Shown here: piece by piece, positions 9,169 to 16,786 of the stretch
Numbering within the stretch: position 1 is the first letter of the stretch
How the letters are laid out: each line of letters begins with the position of its first letter
Program-made: the position numbers and the translations under genes
The notes under the pieces: generated by a model
Databases searched by the model: none
Told to the model about the DNA's origin: nothing
The model's input: only the letters and a program-made list of their open reading frames with translations
Assembly: GCF_030412965.1 (NCBI RefSeq)
Contig: NZ_JAUHJQ010000001.1
Location: forward strand, 460,060-524,059
DNA length: 64,000 nucleotides
Source of the DNA: Nocardioides oceani
GTDB lineage: Bacteria > Actinomycetota > Actinomycetes > Propionibacteriales > Nocardioidaceae
Direction of reading: 5' to 3'

Positions 9169-9954
9169 ATGCCGTGGGACGGTGCGGGTGTCGCGCGCGG
9201 GCTCGAAGCCCTGCGCAGCGAGGTCGCGCGCCTGCTCACCCCTGCCACGACCGCGGCGCTGGCCCTGGGCGGGTCCGCGCCCGGCGCGCACGTGCTGTGG
9301 ACCGAGGCGCTGGCCGGCGACGGCCTGGGCGCGCCCGGCGGCCCCGGCGGCCCCTCGTACGACGACGGCGCGCTGGCCACCTCCTCGGAGGAGTCCGAGG
9401 CCGACCGCAGCCGCCTGATCGCCCTGGTCGAGCTGGCCCGCGGCGGCGACGCCGACGCGTTCGGCCTGCTCTACGACCACTACCAGGGCTCGGTCTACCG
9501 CTTCCTCTTCTACCGGACCCGCTCCGCCGCGCTCGCCGAGGACCTCACCTCCGAGACCTTCTTCCGCGCGCTGCGCTCGATGCAGAACTTCCGCTGGCAG
9601 GGCAAGGACTTCGGCGCCTGGCTGATGACCATCGCCCGCAACCTCGCGACCGACCACTTCAAGGCCGGCCGCACCCGCCTCGAGATGACCACCGAGGACA
9701 TGGGCCAGCACGACGACGCGACCGAGGGCCCCGAGGCCGCCGTGCTCGCGAGCCTGACCAACGAGATCCTGCTCAAGGCCCTCACCGAGCTGCCCGACGA
9801 GCAGCGCGACTGCCTGGTCATGCGCTTCCTGCAGGGGATGAGCATCGCCGAGACCGCCGCCGTGCTCGGCCGCAGCGACGGGGCCGTCAAGCAGCTCCAG
9901 CTCCGGGGCGTGCGCAACCTCGCCAAGCTGATGCCGGAGGGGCTCCGTGGCTGA
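9169..9954 (+). CDS. BldN-like ECF RNA polymerase sigma factor with N-terminal pro-extension
   Basis: 261 residues. Sigma region 2 begins near residue 95 (DAFGLLYDHYQGSVYRFLFY, then DLTSETFFRAL) and region 4 lies near 210-255 (LPDEQRDCLVMRFLQGMSIA and an HTH at VLGRSDGAVKQL). About 80 residues precede the core, low in complexity and rich in Gly, Ser and acidic residues. Streptomyces sigma-BldN is made with a similar pro-sequence that is removed proteolytically. ATG at 9169 follows a GGGAGGGG ribosome site. The next gene encodes a DUF5667 membrane protein, the position held by the anti-sigma factor RsbN in Streptomyces, so this is probably a membrane-tethered sigma/anti-sigma pair. Confidence 0.9.
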   Translation: MPWDGAGVARGLEALRSEVARLLTPATTAALALGGSAPGAHVLWTEALAGDGLGAPGGPGGPSYDDGALATSSEESEADRSRLIALVELARGGDADAFGLLYDHYQGSVYRFLFYRTRSAALAEDLTSETFFRALRSMQNFRWQGKDFGAWLMTIARNLATDHFKAGRTRLEMTTEDMGQHDDATEGPEAAVLASLTNEILLKALTELPDEQRDCLVMRFLQGMSIAETAAVLGRSDGAVKQLQLRGVRNLAKLMPEGLRG

Positions 9955-10095
9955 GACCTGTGCCCTCCCCCGCGCCCGTGCAGACCGTGACGCGCGCCGC
10001 GTCGCGCCGCGCGTAACCTCTCTCGTCGACCCGTCGTTGTGCCGGGTGCCTGCGCAGTGGCGCGTGGGCACGACCGAGACGACAGGACTGATCCG

Positions 10096-11364
10096 ATGAG
10101 CCCCGTGTTCGCGGCGCGTCGACGCGCCGAGGAGTTCAACTCCCTGGTCGAGGGCGCCTCGACGCGCGAGCTGCACGACACACGGACCGCCGAGCTCGCC
10201 GAGCTGGCCCGGGCCCTGCGCTCCACGCCGCCGGTCGAGGCCCGGCCCGCGTTCGTCGCCGACCTGCGCGAGCGGCTGATGACCGAGGCCGCCACGGCGC
10301 TCGTGCCGACGCCCGCAGGCACCCGCGCGGACGCCGAGAGCCGCCTGACGCTCGCCCCGCGACGTACCGCGCGGGACCGGCGGATCGCTGCCGCGGTCGG
10401 TGGCTTCGCGATCGTCGGCGCCACCACCTCCATGGCGGTGGCCGCGCAGTCCGCGCTCCCCGGCGACACGCTGTACCCGCTCAAGCGGGCCATCGAGAAC
10501 GCCCAGACCGGCTTCAGCGTCAGCGACAACCAGAAGGGCAGCACGCTGCTCGCCAACGCGGAGGGTCGCCTGCGCGAGGTCGAGCAGCTCAGCCAGTCCG
10601 AGGAGGCGCGCGAGGCCGCGACCGCCGAGACCATCGCGACGACGCTGGCGGAGTTCACCGAGCAGGCCGGCGCCGCCTCCGAGCTCCTCATCAACGACTA
10701 CGAGCAGAACGGCCACGCCGAGGCGATCGCCGACCTGCGCGACTTCACCGGCACCAGCATGGCGGCCCTCGCCGAGCTGGAGAGCATGCTGCCCGACGGC
10801 GCCCGCGCCGCCCTGATCCAGGCCGCCCAGCTGCTGACCCAGATCGACGCCGAGGCCGCCGCGCTGTGCACCGTCTGCGGCGGCGAGGGCATCTCGGTCA
10901 TCCCGCCGTTCGCCGTGAAGGCCGTCGAGGACGTCCTCGGCGGGCTGGTCGGCGCGCTGACCGAGCCGATCCGCACCGCCCAGGCTCCCCAGGGGACCGG
11001 GACGGGCAAGGGCGACGGCAAGACCGGCGGCCGGACCGGCGACGTCCGCCCCGGCCAGGGCACCGGCGGGCAGGCCACCCCCACCGACACCCCGACCCTC
11101 CCGCCGCTGGTCGGCGAGCCCCAGCAGCAGCCGTCCTCCGGTCCGTCGAGCCAGCCGTCCACCGTCGGCGACGTGCTCGGCAACCTCCTCGGTGGCGGCA
11201 CCAACGGCGGCGGCTCCGGCGGCTCCGGTGGCAACGGCGGCGGCACGACCACCTCGACGCCCACCACCCTCCCCGAGGTCATCGACGACGTCCTCGGCGG
11301 GGTCGGCGACCTCGTCGACGGCATCCTCCAGCCGCCGAGCTCCCCGAGCACGAAGAAGCCCTGA
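10096..11364 (+). CDS. DUF5667 membrane protein, candidate anti-sigma factor
   Basis: 422 residues. The cytoplasmic N-terminus (1-95) contains conserved FNSLVEG and FVADLRERLM segments. One transmembrane helix follows near 98-115 (IAAAVGGFAIVGATTSMAVA), then DUF5667 (about 115-260, with LPGDTLYPLKRAIENA). The long tail rich in Gly, Pro, Ser and Thr looks like an extracytoplasmic linker. A CTVC pair sits near residue 257. Start ATG at 10096, 141 bp after the sigma gene. Position next to a BldN-like factor and the topology suggest an RsbN-like anti-sigma role, but sequence similarity to RsbN was not tested. Confidence 0.8.
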   Translation: MSPVFAARRRAEEFNSLVEGASTRELHDTRTAELAELARALRSTPPVEARPAFVADLRERLMTEAATALVPTPAGTRADAESRLTLAPRRTARDRRIAAAVGGFAIVGATTSMAVAAQSALPGDTLYPLKRAIENAQTGFSVSDNQKGSTLLANAEGRLREVEQLSQSEEAREAATAETIATTLAEFTEQAGAASELLINDYEQNGHAEAIADLRDFTGTSMAALAELESMLPDGARAALIQAAQLLTQIDAEAAALCTVCGGEGISVIPPFAVKAVEDVLGGLVGALTEPIRTAQAPQGTGTGKGDGKTGGRTGDVRPGQGTGGQATPTDTPTLPPLVGEPQQQPSSGPSSQPSTVGDVLGNLLGGGTNGGGSGGSGGNGGGTTTSTPTTLPEVIDDVLGGVGDLVDGILQPPSSPSTKKP

Positions 11365-11411
11365 CCCGCGCGCTCGGCTGACCGGCGGCGTGGCGCCGGC
11401 CGCGACGCGGC

Positions 11412-11428
11412 ACGGAGCGGAGCTCCGT
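11412..11428. terminator. Possible bidirectional terminator hairpin
   Basis: ACGGAG (11412-11417), a 5-base loop and CTCCGT (11423-11428) form a short perfect hairpin in the 87-bp gap between the convergent DUF5667 and acyltransferase genes. There is no T-run, as is usual in high-GC actinobacteria. The assignment is by position and symmetry only. Confidence 0.4.
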
Positions 11429-11451
11429 TGCGACGCGCCGTCCGACAGAAG

Positions 11452-12624
11452 CTAGCGGAAGACGGACTGACGCTGCATGAGCAGCGTGTAGAGCGTCTGC
11501 TGGATCGACTCGCGCACCTGGTCGGTGACGTTGAAGACCAGCATCGGGTCGTCGGCCGCGCCCTCGTCGTACTCGTCGGTGCGCACCGGCTCGCCGAACT
11601 CCAGCAGCCACTTCGAGGGCAGCGGGACCAGGCCGAGCGGGCCGAGCCAGGGGAAGAGCGGCGTGACCGGGACGTAGGGCAGGCCCAGCAGCCGCGCCAG
11701 CCAGGTCACGTTGCCCACCAGCGGGTAGATCTCCTCGGCGCCGACGACCGAGAGCGGCACGATCGGCACCCCGGTGCGCAGCGCCGCGGACACGAAGCCG
11801 CCGCGGCCGAACCGCTGCAGCTTGTACCGGTCGGAGTAGGGCTTGCCGATCCCCTTGAAGCCCTCGGGCCACACGCCGACGAGCTCCCCGCCGCGCAGCA
11901 TCCGCTCGGCGTCCTCGTTGCAGGCCAGGGTGGCCCCGCCCTTGCGGGCGAGCGTGCTGAGCACCGGCATCCGAAAGACCAGGTCCGCCCCCAGCGGGCG
12001 CAGGAACCGGCCGGTGTGGTCGTGGATGGAGACCATCGTCATCAGCCCGTCGACCGGGATGGTGCCGGAGTGGTTGGAGACGACGAGCGCTCCCCCGTCC
12101 GCCGGGACGTTCTCGATGCCGCGCACCTCGATGCGGAACCACTTCTCCGCGATCGGGCGCAGGGCGGCCATGAAGAACCGCTCGGTGATCTCCTGGTCGA
12201 AGCCGTACTCGTCGACGGCGTAGTCGCCGGTCACCCGGCGGCGCAGGAACGCGAGCAGCCGGGCCAGCTGCGGCTCCCACTCGTCGCCGAAGACCTCACG
12301 GGCCGCGTGCTGGAAGGCTGCGAGCCAGTCCGAGAGGGGGATGCCCCGCGGGTCGCGGTCCTCGGTGGTCACCGGGACCCGCGGCGCCGGCGCCGGGCCG
12401 GGCTCGACGGGCTGCACGGGCTGGACCTGCACGGACTCCTCGACCGGCTCCGGCCGCGACCCTGCGGCCGGACCGGGCCCGGTCTCGGGTCCGGTCGTCG
12501 ACTGGGGCCGGCGCGGGGCCGGGCGGCCCGCGGCGAGGTCGCGCGCCGCCGAGGACGGCTGCTTGCCGGTGCCGCGGCCGGGCCGACCACGCGTGCCGAT
12601 CGGGATGATCTCGGCGTCACCCAT
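11452..12624 (-). CDS. Lysophospholipid / 1-acylglycerol-3-phosphate acyltransferase family protein
   Basis: 390 residues. The first 90 form a Pro/Gly/Arg-rich disordered region. The PlsC-type acyltransferase domain (about 165-330) has block I ALVVSNHSGTIPVDG, block III VGVWPEGFKGIGK and block IV GVPIVPLSVVG. His and Asp of block I are seven positions apart instead of the HX4D spacing; as I recall, this is typical of the mycobacterial Rv0502 group. It probably acylates a lysophospholipid or related lipid at the inner membrane face. ATG overlaps the epimerase stop by 8 bp, so the two genes are co-translated. Confidence 0.85.
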   Translation of the reverse strand: MGDAEIIPIGTRGRPGRGTGKQPSSAARDLAAGRPAPRRPQSTTGPETGPGPAAGSRPEPVEESVQVQPVQPVEPGPAPAPRVPVTTEDRDPRGIPLSDWLAAFQHAAREVFGDEWEPQLARLLAFLRRRVTGDYAVDEYGFDQEITERFFMAALRPIAEKWFRIEVRGIENVPADGGALVVSNHSGTIPVDGLMTMVSIHDHTGRFLRPLGADLVFRMPVLSTLARKGGATLACNEDAERMLRGGELVGVWPEGFKGIGKPYSDRYKLQRFGRGGFVSAALRTGVPIVPLSVVGAEEIYPLVGNVTWLARLLGLPYVPVTPLFPWLGPLGLVPLPSKWLLEFGEPVRTDEYDEGAADDPMLVFNVTDQVRESIQQTLYTLLMQRQSVFR

Positions 12625-13696
12625 GGTCGGGCCCCCCTGTCGGCGCGGCCGACGCCGGGAGCGTCGGGAGGGGCCGGGCGGCCCCGCGGTCGAGCTGGTC
12701 CTGCACCGCGGCGAGGACGCGGTCGGCGTGCCCGCCGGTCGCGGGCAGCGAGCGGCCGAAGTCGGCGAACGCCTCCGCGGTCGTGTACGCCGGCTCGTAG
12801 CCGAGCATCGTGCGCATCCGGGTGGTGTCGACGCCGCGGCCGTAGGTGAGGAAGGCCAGCTGCTCGGGCGAGAAGTCCGCGACCCGGGCCCGGCGCAGCA
12901 CCGAGCCGAGGCTGCCGACCGCCGGAGCGGGCAGCGCGAGGCTGGGCCGGCGGAGGCGGCGTACGGCCTGGGAGAGCATGAGGATGCCGTCGCCGGCGAC
13001 GTTGAAGGTGCCGGGGACGTCCTCGACCGTCGCGTGGCGCAGCACCGCGAGCAGGTCGTCCTCGTGGAGGAACTGCAGGCGCGGGTCGTAGCCCACGACG
13101 GTGGGGATGACCGGCAGCCGGAAGTAGGAGGTGATCGGGCTGGTGACGTGCGGCCCGATGACGTTGGCGCAGCGCAGCTGGGTCACGCGCACGTCGGAGC
13201 GCCGGCGGGCGAAGCCGCGGACGTAGCCCTCGATCTCCGCGACGTCCTTGGCGTAGCCGCTGCGCGGGGCGCGGCGGGGCTCCATGTCCTCGGTGAACAT
13301 CGCCGGGTCACGGTTGCTGGCGCCGTACACCGTCGTCGTCGACTTCACGACGAGGTGCTGGAGGCTCGGCGCCTTCTGGCAGGCGGCGAGGAGCTGCATC
13401 GTCCCGATGACGTTGAGCTCCTTCATCGTCCCCCGCCCGCCGGCACTGGCGGGCGTGGAGATGATGCTCATGTGGACGACGGTGTCGACGTCCTCCTTGG
13501 CGATCACCTTGGCGATCACCGGGTTGCGGATGTCAGCCCGCACGAAGGAGACGTCGCCGAGGTCCCCCCGCGGGGGGACGACGTCGACGCCGATGACGCG
13601 TCGGACGGAGGGCTCAGCGGCGAGCGAGCGCGCGAAGCGTCGACCGAGGTCACGCGAGACCCCGGTGACGAGCACGACCCGGCCGCTGGTCACCAC
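12617..13696 (-). CDS. NAD-dependent epimerase/dehydratase (extended SDR)
   Basis: 359 residues. The N-terminal dinucleotide-binding loop is VVLVTGVSRDLGRRFA. The acidic nucleotide discriminator follows in VIGVDVVPP, and the active-site region is VVKSTTTVYG with the Tyr/Lys pair in RSGYAKDVAE. A GalE2-like gene holds the same place in mycobacteria beside the acyltransferase, HTH and bS22 genes. The substrate is unknown; UDP-sugar epimerisation is only one possibility. GTG start, with a second GTG one codon later. Confidence 0.83.
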   Translation of the reverse strand: MVTSGRVVLVTGVSRDLGRRFARSLAAEPSVRRVIGVDVVPPRGDLGDVSFVRADIRNPVIAKVIAKEDVDTVVHMSIISTPASAGGRGTMKELNVIGTMQLLAACQKAPSLQHLVVKSTTTVYGASNRDPAMFTEDMEPRRAPRSGYAKDVAEIEGYVRGFARRRSDVRVTQLRCANVIGPHVTSPITSYFRLPVIPTVVGYDPRLQFLHEDDLLAVLRHATVEDVPGTFNVAGDGILMLSQAVRRLRRPSLALPAPAVGSLGSVLRRARVADFSPEQLAFLTYGRGVDTTRMRTMLGYEPAYTTAEAFADFGRSLPATGGHADRVLAAVQDQLDRGAARPLPTLPASAAPTGGPDHG

Positions 13697-13712
13697 ACCG
13701 CCGCGCGCAGGC

Positions 13713-13814
13713 CTACTTGCCGAGCTTGCGACGCTGGACGCGCGTCTTCTTCAGCAGCTTGCGGTGCTTCTTCTTGGCCATGCGCTTGCGCCGCTTCTTG
13801 ATGACAGAACCCAC
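13713..13814 (-). CDS. 30S ribosomal protein bS22 (AURKAIP1/COX24 domain, 33 residues)
   Basis: A 33-residue, extremely basic protein starting [20 protein letters not shown] and ending RRKLGK. It matches the small actinobacterial ribosomal protein bS22 found in mycobacterial ribosomes. GTG start at 13814 with AAAGG eight bases upstream; the stop is TAG. It lies between the HTH gene and the epimerase on the same strand, the same neighbours as in M. tuberculosis (Rv0500A/Rv0500B, from memory). It is easily missed because of its size. Confidence 0.93.
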   Translation of the reverse strand: MGSVIKKRRKRMAKKKHRKLLKKTRVQRRKLGK

Positions 13815-13938
13815 GGGATACCTTTCGACAGCTGTGCGTCACCCCGGGAGTCGCCCGCGGGACCGGGACAGCCTATCCGCCGCGTGGAACTGAGCAGAAT
13901 CGGGTGCCGAACCGTGGGCCCGCAGGCCCGGGCCGCCG

Positions 13939-14145
13939 TCAGCCGGCGTCGTAGAAGCTGCGCCGGATGTACTCGTTCGCGTCCTCCTCGCGGACGCGGA
14001 AGGACCGGCCCACGCGCACGGCGGCGAGCTCGCCGTTGTGGACGAGGCGGTAGACGGTCATCTTCGAGACCCGCATCATCGCCGCCACCTCGGCGACGGT
14101 CAGGAACTTCGCGTCGGAGATGTCTCCGGGCGGGTTGGCAGCCAT
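13939..14145 (-). CDS. BldC/excisionase-type helix-turn-helix DNA-binding protein
   Basis: 68 residues consisting almost only of a MerR/BldC-like winged HTH: KFLTVAEVAAMMRVSKMTVY, then GELAAVRVGRSFRV. ATG at 14145 is chosen because the protein then begins MAANPPGD like its relatives; a GTG 14 codons upstream is less likely. The gene is near-universal in actinobacteria beside bS22 and proC. Its targets are unknown. It is not accompanied by an integrase, so an excisionase role is unlikely. Confidence 0.88.
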   Translation of the reverse strand: MAANPPGDISDAKFLTVAEVAAMMRVSKMTVYRLVHNGELAAVRVGRSFRVREEDANEYIRRSFYDAG

Positions 14146-14294
14146 GGCGCACCGTGCTTTCTCTGCGCCCGCCACCGGCTTCCCCACCGGTGATCACACG
14201 GGCGCGCTCCGGTGAGAATAGGGGCACGTGTGACTGGTGGGGAAGGGGAAACCTCGAGAAACTTCTGCGACACCGGCGTGTCCGCTTGCGCGGA

Positions 14295-15491
14295 CTACGG
14301 CATGGGGTCGAGACCGTGCAGCGGGAAGGTCGCCAGGCGGGTCGCGTGGATCGCCCGGTCGAGCCAGGTGTCGGGGTCGTAGCCCTCGCGCCAGTCGCGG
14401 TACGCCGGCGTGCGGCCGTCGGTCATCAGGGTCGGCGCCGTGCGCTCCAGCCGGCCCCGTACGTGCTCGCGCCACCCGCCCGGCGTCTCGGTGGCGGGGT
14501 CCAGCGGGGCGCCGCCTACGATGGCCAGCAGGTGGGTCCAGGCCCGCGGCACGACCTCGACGAGCGCGTAGCCGCCGCCCCCCGTCGCCACCCACCGGCC
14601 GCCGGCGACCTCGTGGGCCAGCTCGTGGAGGGCGAGGTACGCCGCCCGCTGGCCGTCGACGCTCAGCATCAGGTGGGCGAGGGGATCCTGCGCGTGGGAG
14701 TCGCAGCCGTGCTGGGTGACCAGCACCTCGGGATCGAACTCGCGCAGCAGCGGCGGGACGACCGCGTGGAAGGCCCGCAGCCACCCGGCGTCGGAGGTGC
14801 CCGGCGGCAGCGCGACGTTCACCGCGCTGCCCGGCGCGTCCGGCCCGCCGGTGTCGTCGGGGAAGCCGGTGCCGGGGAAGAGCATCTGGCCGGTCTCGTG
14901 CAGGGAGATCGTCAGCACCCGGGGGTCGTCCCAGAAGATCCGCTCGACGCCGTCGCCGTGGTGGACGTCGACGTCGACGTACGCCACGCGCTGGGCGCCG
15001 TTGTCGAGCAGGTGCTGGATGCCGACGGCAAGGTCGTTGTAGATGCAGAAGCCGCTGGCCCGGTCCGGCATCGCGTGGTGCAGCCCGCCGGTGACGTTCG
15101 CGGCGTGCAGCACCTCCCCCGACCAGACCTGGCGGAACGCCTCCACGCTCGCCCCCACCACGTGCGCGGCGGCGTGGTGCATGTCCCGGAAGACCGGGTT
15201 GTCGTCGGTCCCCAGGCCGTGCCGGCCGTCGGGCGCCACGTCGCGCCCGGCCCGCTCGACCGCCTCGATCAGCCGGGGGTCGTGGACGGTGGCGAGGAGG
15301 TCGTTGCTCGCCACCGGCGCGGGCACCGTGCGCAGGCCACCGGTCGCGCCCGGGCCGACGACGCCGAGCTCGGTCGCGAGCCGCATGGTGAGGTCGACGC
15401 GCAGCGGCGACATCGGGTGGGAGGGGCCGAAGTCGTACTCCGCCAGGGTCTGGTCGAAGACGACGGCCGAGGGTCCCTCGCACGTGGTCAT
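14295..15491 (-). CDS. acuC: AcuC-like class I histone deacetylase family protein
   Basis: 398 residues. The zinc-site segment VDVDVHHGDG (Asp175, His177), QHGCDSHAQDPL (third ligand Asp), the charge-relay histidines in GGLHHA and the catalytic Tyr in TGGGGYAL are all present, so an active deacetylase is expected. AcuC in Bacillus deacetylates and activates acetyl-CoA synthetase; the target here may differ. ATG at 15491 has no clear ribosome site. An ATG 9 codons upstream (15518) is the alternative. The trpS leader peptide is divergent, 36 bp away. Confidence 0.87.
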   Translation of the reverse strand: MTTCEGPSAVVFDQTLAEYDFGPSHPMSPLRVDLTMRLATELGVVGPGATGGLRTVPAPVASNDLLATVHDPRLIEAVERAGRDVAPDGRHGLGTDDNPVFRDMHHAAAHVVGASVEAFRQVWSGEVLHAANVTGGLHHAMPDRASGFCIYNDLAVGIQHLLDNGAQRVAYVDVDVHHGDGVERIFWDDPRVLTISLHETGQMLFPGTGFPDDTGGPDAPGSAVNVALPPGTSDAGWLRAFHAVVPPLLREFDPEVLVTQHGCDSHAQDPLAHLMLSVDGQRAAYLALHELAHEVAGGRWVATGGGGYALVEVVPRAWTHLLAIVGGAPLDPATETPGGWREHVRGRLERTAPTLMTDGRTPAYRDWREGYDPDTWLDRAIHATRLATFPLHGLDPMP

Positions 15492-15527
15492 GAGCGGGAC
15501 GCTACTCGGCCGTGCCATGATCGCCCC

Positions 15528-15599
15528 GTGCTGTCCGACCTGCCCGTGTCGCCCGGAGCCCTGCTCCCCGCGTCCCGCCAGTGGTGGCCCGCCTCCTAG
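15528..15599 (+). CDS. trpS leader peptide with tandem Trp codons
   Basis: A 23-codon reading frame, GTG to TAG, encoding VLSDLPVSPGALLPASRQWWPAS. Two adjacent TGG codons (15582-15587) lie three codons before its end. It is followed at once by competing hairpins and then trpS, the arrangement of a ribosome-mediated attenuator. There is no Shine-Dalgarno sequence before the GTG, so translation may be leaderless. The tandem Trp placement and the exact alignment with the hairpins make chance unlikely. Confidence 0.78.
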   Translation: MLSDLPVSPGALLPASRQWWPAS

Positions 15600-15649
15600 G
15601 CGGCCCACCTCCCAGCACCCCACCCACCAGGCCGCCCTCGAGGCGGCCT
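15583..15649 (+). promoter_or_regulatory. Tryptophan-responsive transcription attenuator of trpS
   Basis: Segment 1 (15583-15593), which contains most of both Trp codons, pairs with segment 2 (15599-15609) over 10 bp with one C-C mismatch. The first 7 bases of segment 2 (GGCGGCC, 15599-15605) pair perfectly with segment 3 (GGCCGCC, 15630-15636) as antiterminator. Segment 3 extended by A15629 pairs with segment 4 (15642-15649) as an 8-bp terminator with a 5-base loop. A ribosome stalled on uncharged tRNA-Trp would mask segment 1 and favour 2:3, allowing trpS transcription. No U-run follows the terminator. A second hairpin (CCCGGA/TCCGGG) lies further down before trpS. Confidence 0.78.
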
Positions 15650-15727
15650 CGTCGCGCCCCGGACCCGGTCCGGGACCGAGGCGAGCACCATCCGGTCGCC
15701 CCGGGGGCCCACCCCGAAGGAGCCCCC

Positions 15728-16708
15728 GTGCCCGCCACCACCCTGTCCCTCGTCAAGCCCACCGGGTCGCCGACCCTCGGCAACCTGCTGGGGGCGCTGC
15801 GTCCCATGGCCGACGCCCAGGACGCGGCCGCCGAGCCGGCCGACTGCTTCTACGGCGTGGCCGACCTGCACGCACTGACCGTCCCGCACGACCCGACCGA
15901 GCTGCGGACGCGCACCCGCGAGGTCGCGACGCTGCTGCTCGCCGCCGGCCTCGACCGGTCCACGCTGTTCGTGCAGTCGCGGGTGCCCGCGCACCGGCAG
16001 CTCGCCTACCTGCTGGAGTGCGTGGCGACGACCGGCGAGCTGTCGCGGATGATCCAGTTCAAGGAGAAGGGCCGCCCGGGGAGCCGCGCGTCGCTCTACA
16101 CCTACCCGGTGCTGATGGCCGCCGACATCCTGCTCCACCGGCCCGAGCGGATCCCGGTCGGTGACGACCAGCGCCAGCACGTCGAGCTCGCCCGCGACCT
16201 CGCGGTGCGGTTCAACACGACGTACGGGCCGGTCCTGGTCGTGCCGGAGATGACCACCCCGCCGGCCGCCGCGCGGGTGATGGACCTGCTCGACCCCACC
16301 GCCAAGATGGGCAAGTCCGGGTCCGACGCCCGTTCCGGGACCGCCGGCGTGATCCACCTGCTCGACGGGCCGGACGTCGTGCGCCGCAAGGTCGCCCGGG
16401 CGGTCACCGACAGCGACACCGGCCCGGACGCGGTCCGCTCCGACCGCGCGACCAAGCCGGGCGTCACCAACCTGCTCGAGGTCCTCAGCGCCTGCGGTGG
16501 GTCCGCCGACGGGATCAGCACGTACGGCGCCCTCAAGGCGGCCGTGACCGACGCCGTCGTCGCGACGCTGGCGCCCGTGCAGGCGAGGTACGCCGAGCTG
16601 GCCGAGGACCCCGCACATGTCGAGGCGGTGTACGCCGCGGGCGAGGCGCGCTGCCGGGCGGTCACCGCGCCGGTGCTCGCCGCCGTCGAGTCGTCGATGG
16701 GGTTGTGA
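15728..16708 (+). CDS. trpS: Tryptophanyl-tRNA synthetase (indolmycin-resistant-type residue)
   Basis: 326 residues of a class I synthetase that charges tRNA-Trp. The HIGH-equivalent is TLGN in VKPTGSPTLGNLLG, and the KMSKS-equivalent is KMGKS (193-197). GTG at 15728 follows GAAGGAG; longer in-frame extensions run through the attenuator and are not used. Lys10 occupies the place of Gln9 of the Bacillus stearothermophilus enzyme. As I recall, lysine there marks the indolmycin-resistant auxiliary TrpRS1 of Streptomyces coelicolor, itself under ribosome-mediated attenuation. Whether this is the only trpS in the genome cannot be seen. Confidence 0.93.
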   Translation: MPATTLSLVKPTGSPTLGNLLGALRPMADAQDAAAEPADCFYGVADLHALTVPHDPTELRTRTREVATLLLAAGLDRSTLFVQSRVPAHRQLAYLLECVATTGELSRMIQFKEKGRPGSRASLYTYPVLMAADILLHRPERIPVGDDQRQHVELARDLAVRFNTTYGPVLVVPEMTTPPAAARVMDLLDPTAKMGKSGSDARSGTAGVIHLLDGPDVVRRKVARAVTDSDTGPDAVRSDRATKPGVTNLLEVLSACGGSADGISTYGALKAAVTDAVVATLAPVQARYAELAEDPAHVEAVYAAGEARCRAVTAPVLAAVESSMGL

Positions 16709-16716
16709 GCCGGCAC

Positions 16717-16772
16717 TTGAACATGTTCAAAAGTCGATCTATGGTCGTGGCATCCGTTTTGAACACGTTCAA
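16717..16772 (+). promoter_or_regulatory. Promoter with two palindromic TetR-type operators
   Basis: A perfect 14-bp palindrome TTGAACATGTTCAA (16717-16730) and a near-perfect copy TTGAACACGTTCAA (16759-16772) lie with centres 42 bp apart, about four helical turns. TTGAAC (16717-16722) serves as -35, followed by an exact 17-bp spacer and a -10-like TATGGT (16740-16745). So operator 1 covers the -35 element and operator 2 covers the start of the transcript. AAGGAG and an ATG at 16787 follow. The TetR regulator encoded at the end of this operon is the obvious ligand. Confidence 0.8.
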
Positions 16773-16786
16773 TGAAGGAGACCGTC

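Noticed and set aside
11452..12624. Inactive acyltransferase because block I is not HX4D
   Set aside because: NHSGTIPVDG retains His and Asp with a spacing I recall as typical of this subfamily, and the other blocks are intact.
13939..14145. Phage excisionase
   Set aside because: The HTH resembles excisionases, but the gene is a conserved actinobacterial neighbour of bS22 and lacks an integrase.
15581..15727. Upstream start for trpS giving a 49-residue N-terminal extension
   Set aside because: The extension would run through the attenuator hairpins and has no homology to TrpRS; the GTG at 15728 has a strong GAAGGAG site.
15600..15727. T-box riboswitch for trpS
   Set aside because: I see no T-box core or specifier-loop layout, and the tandem-Trp leader peptide with three-way pairing explains the region.
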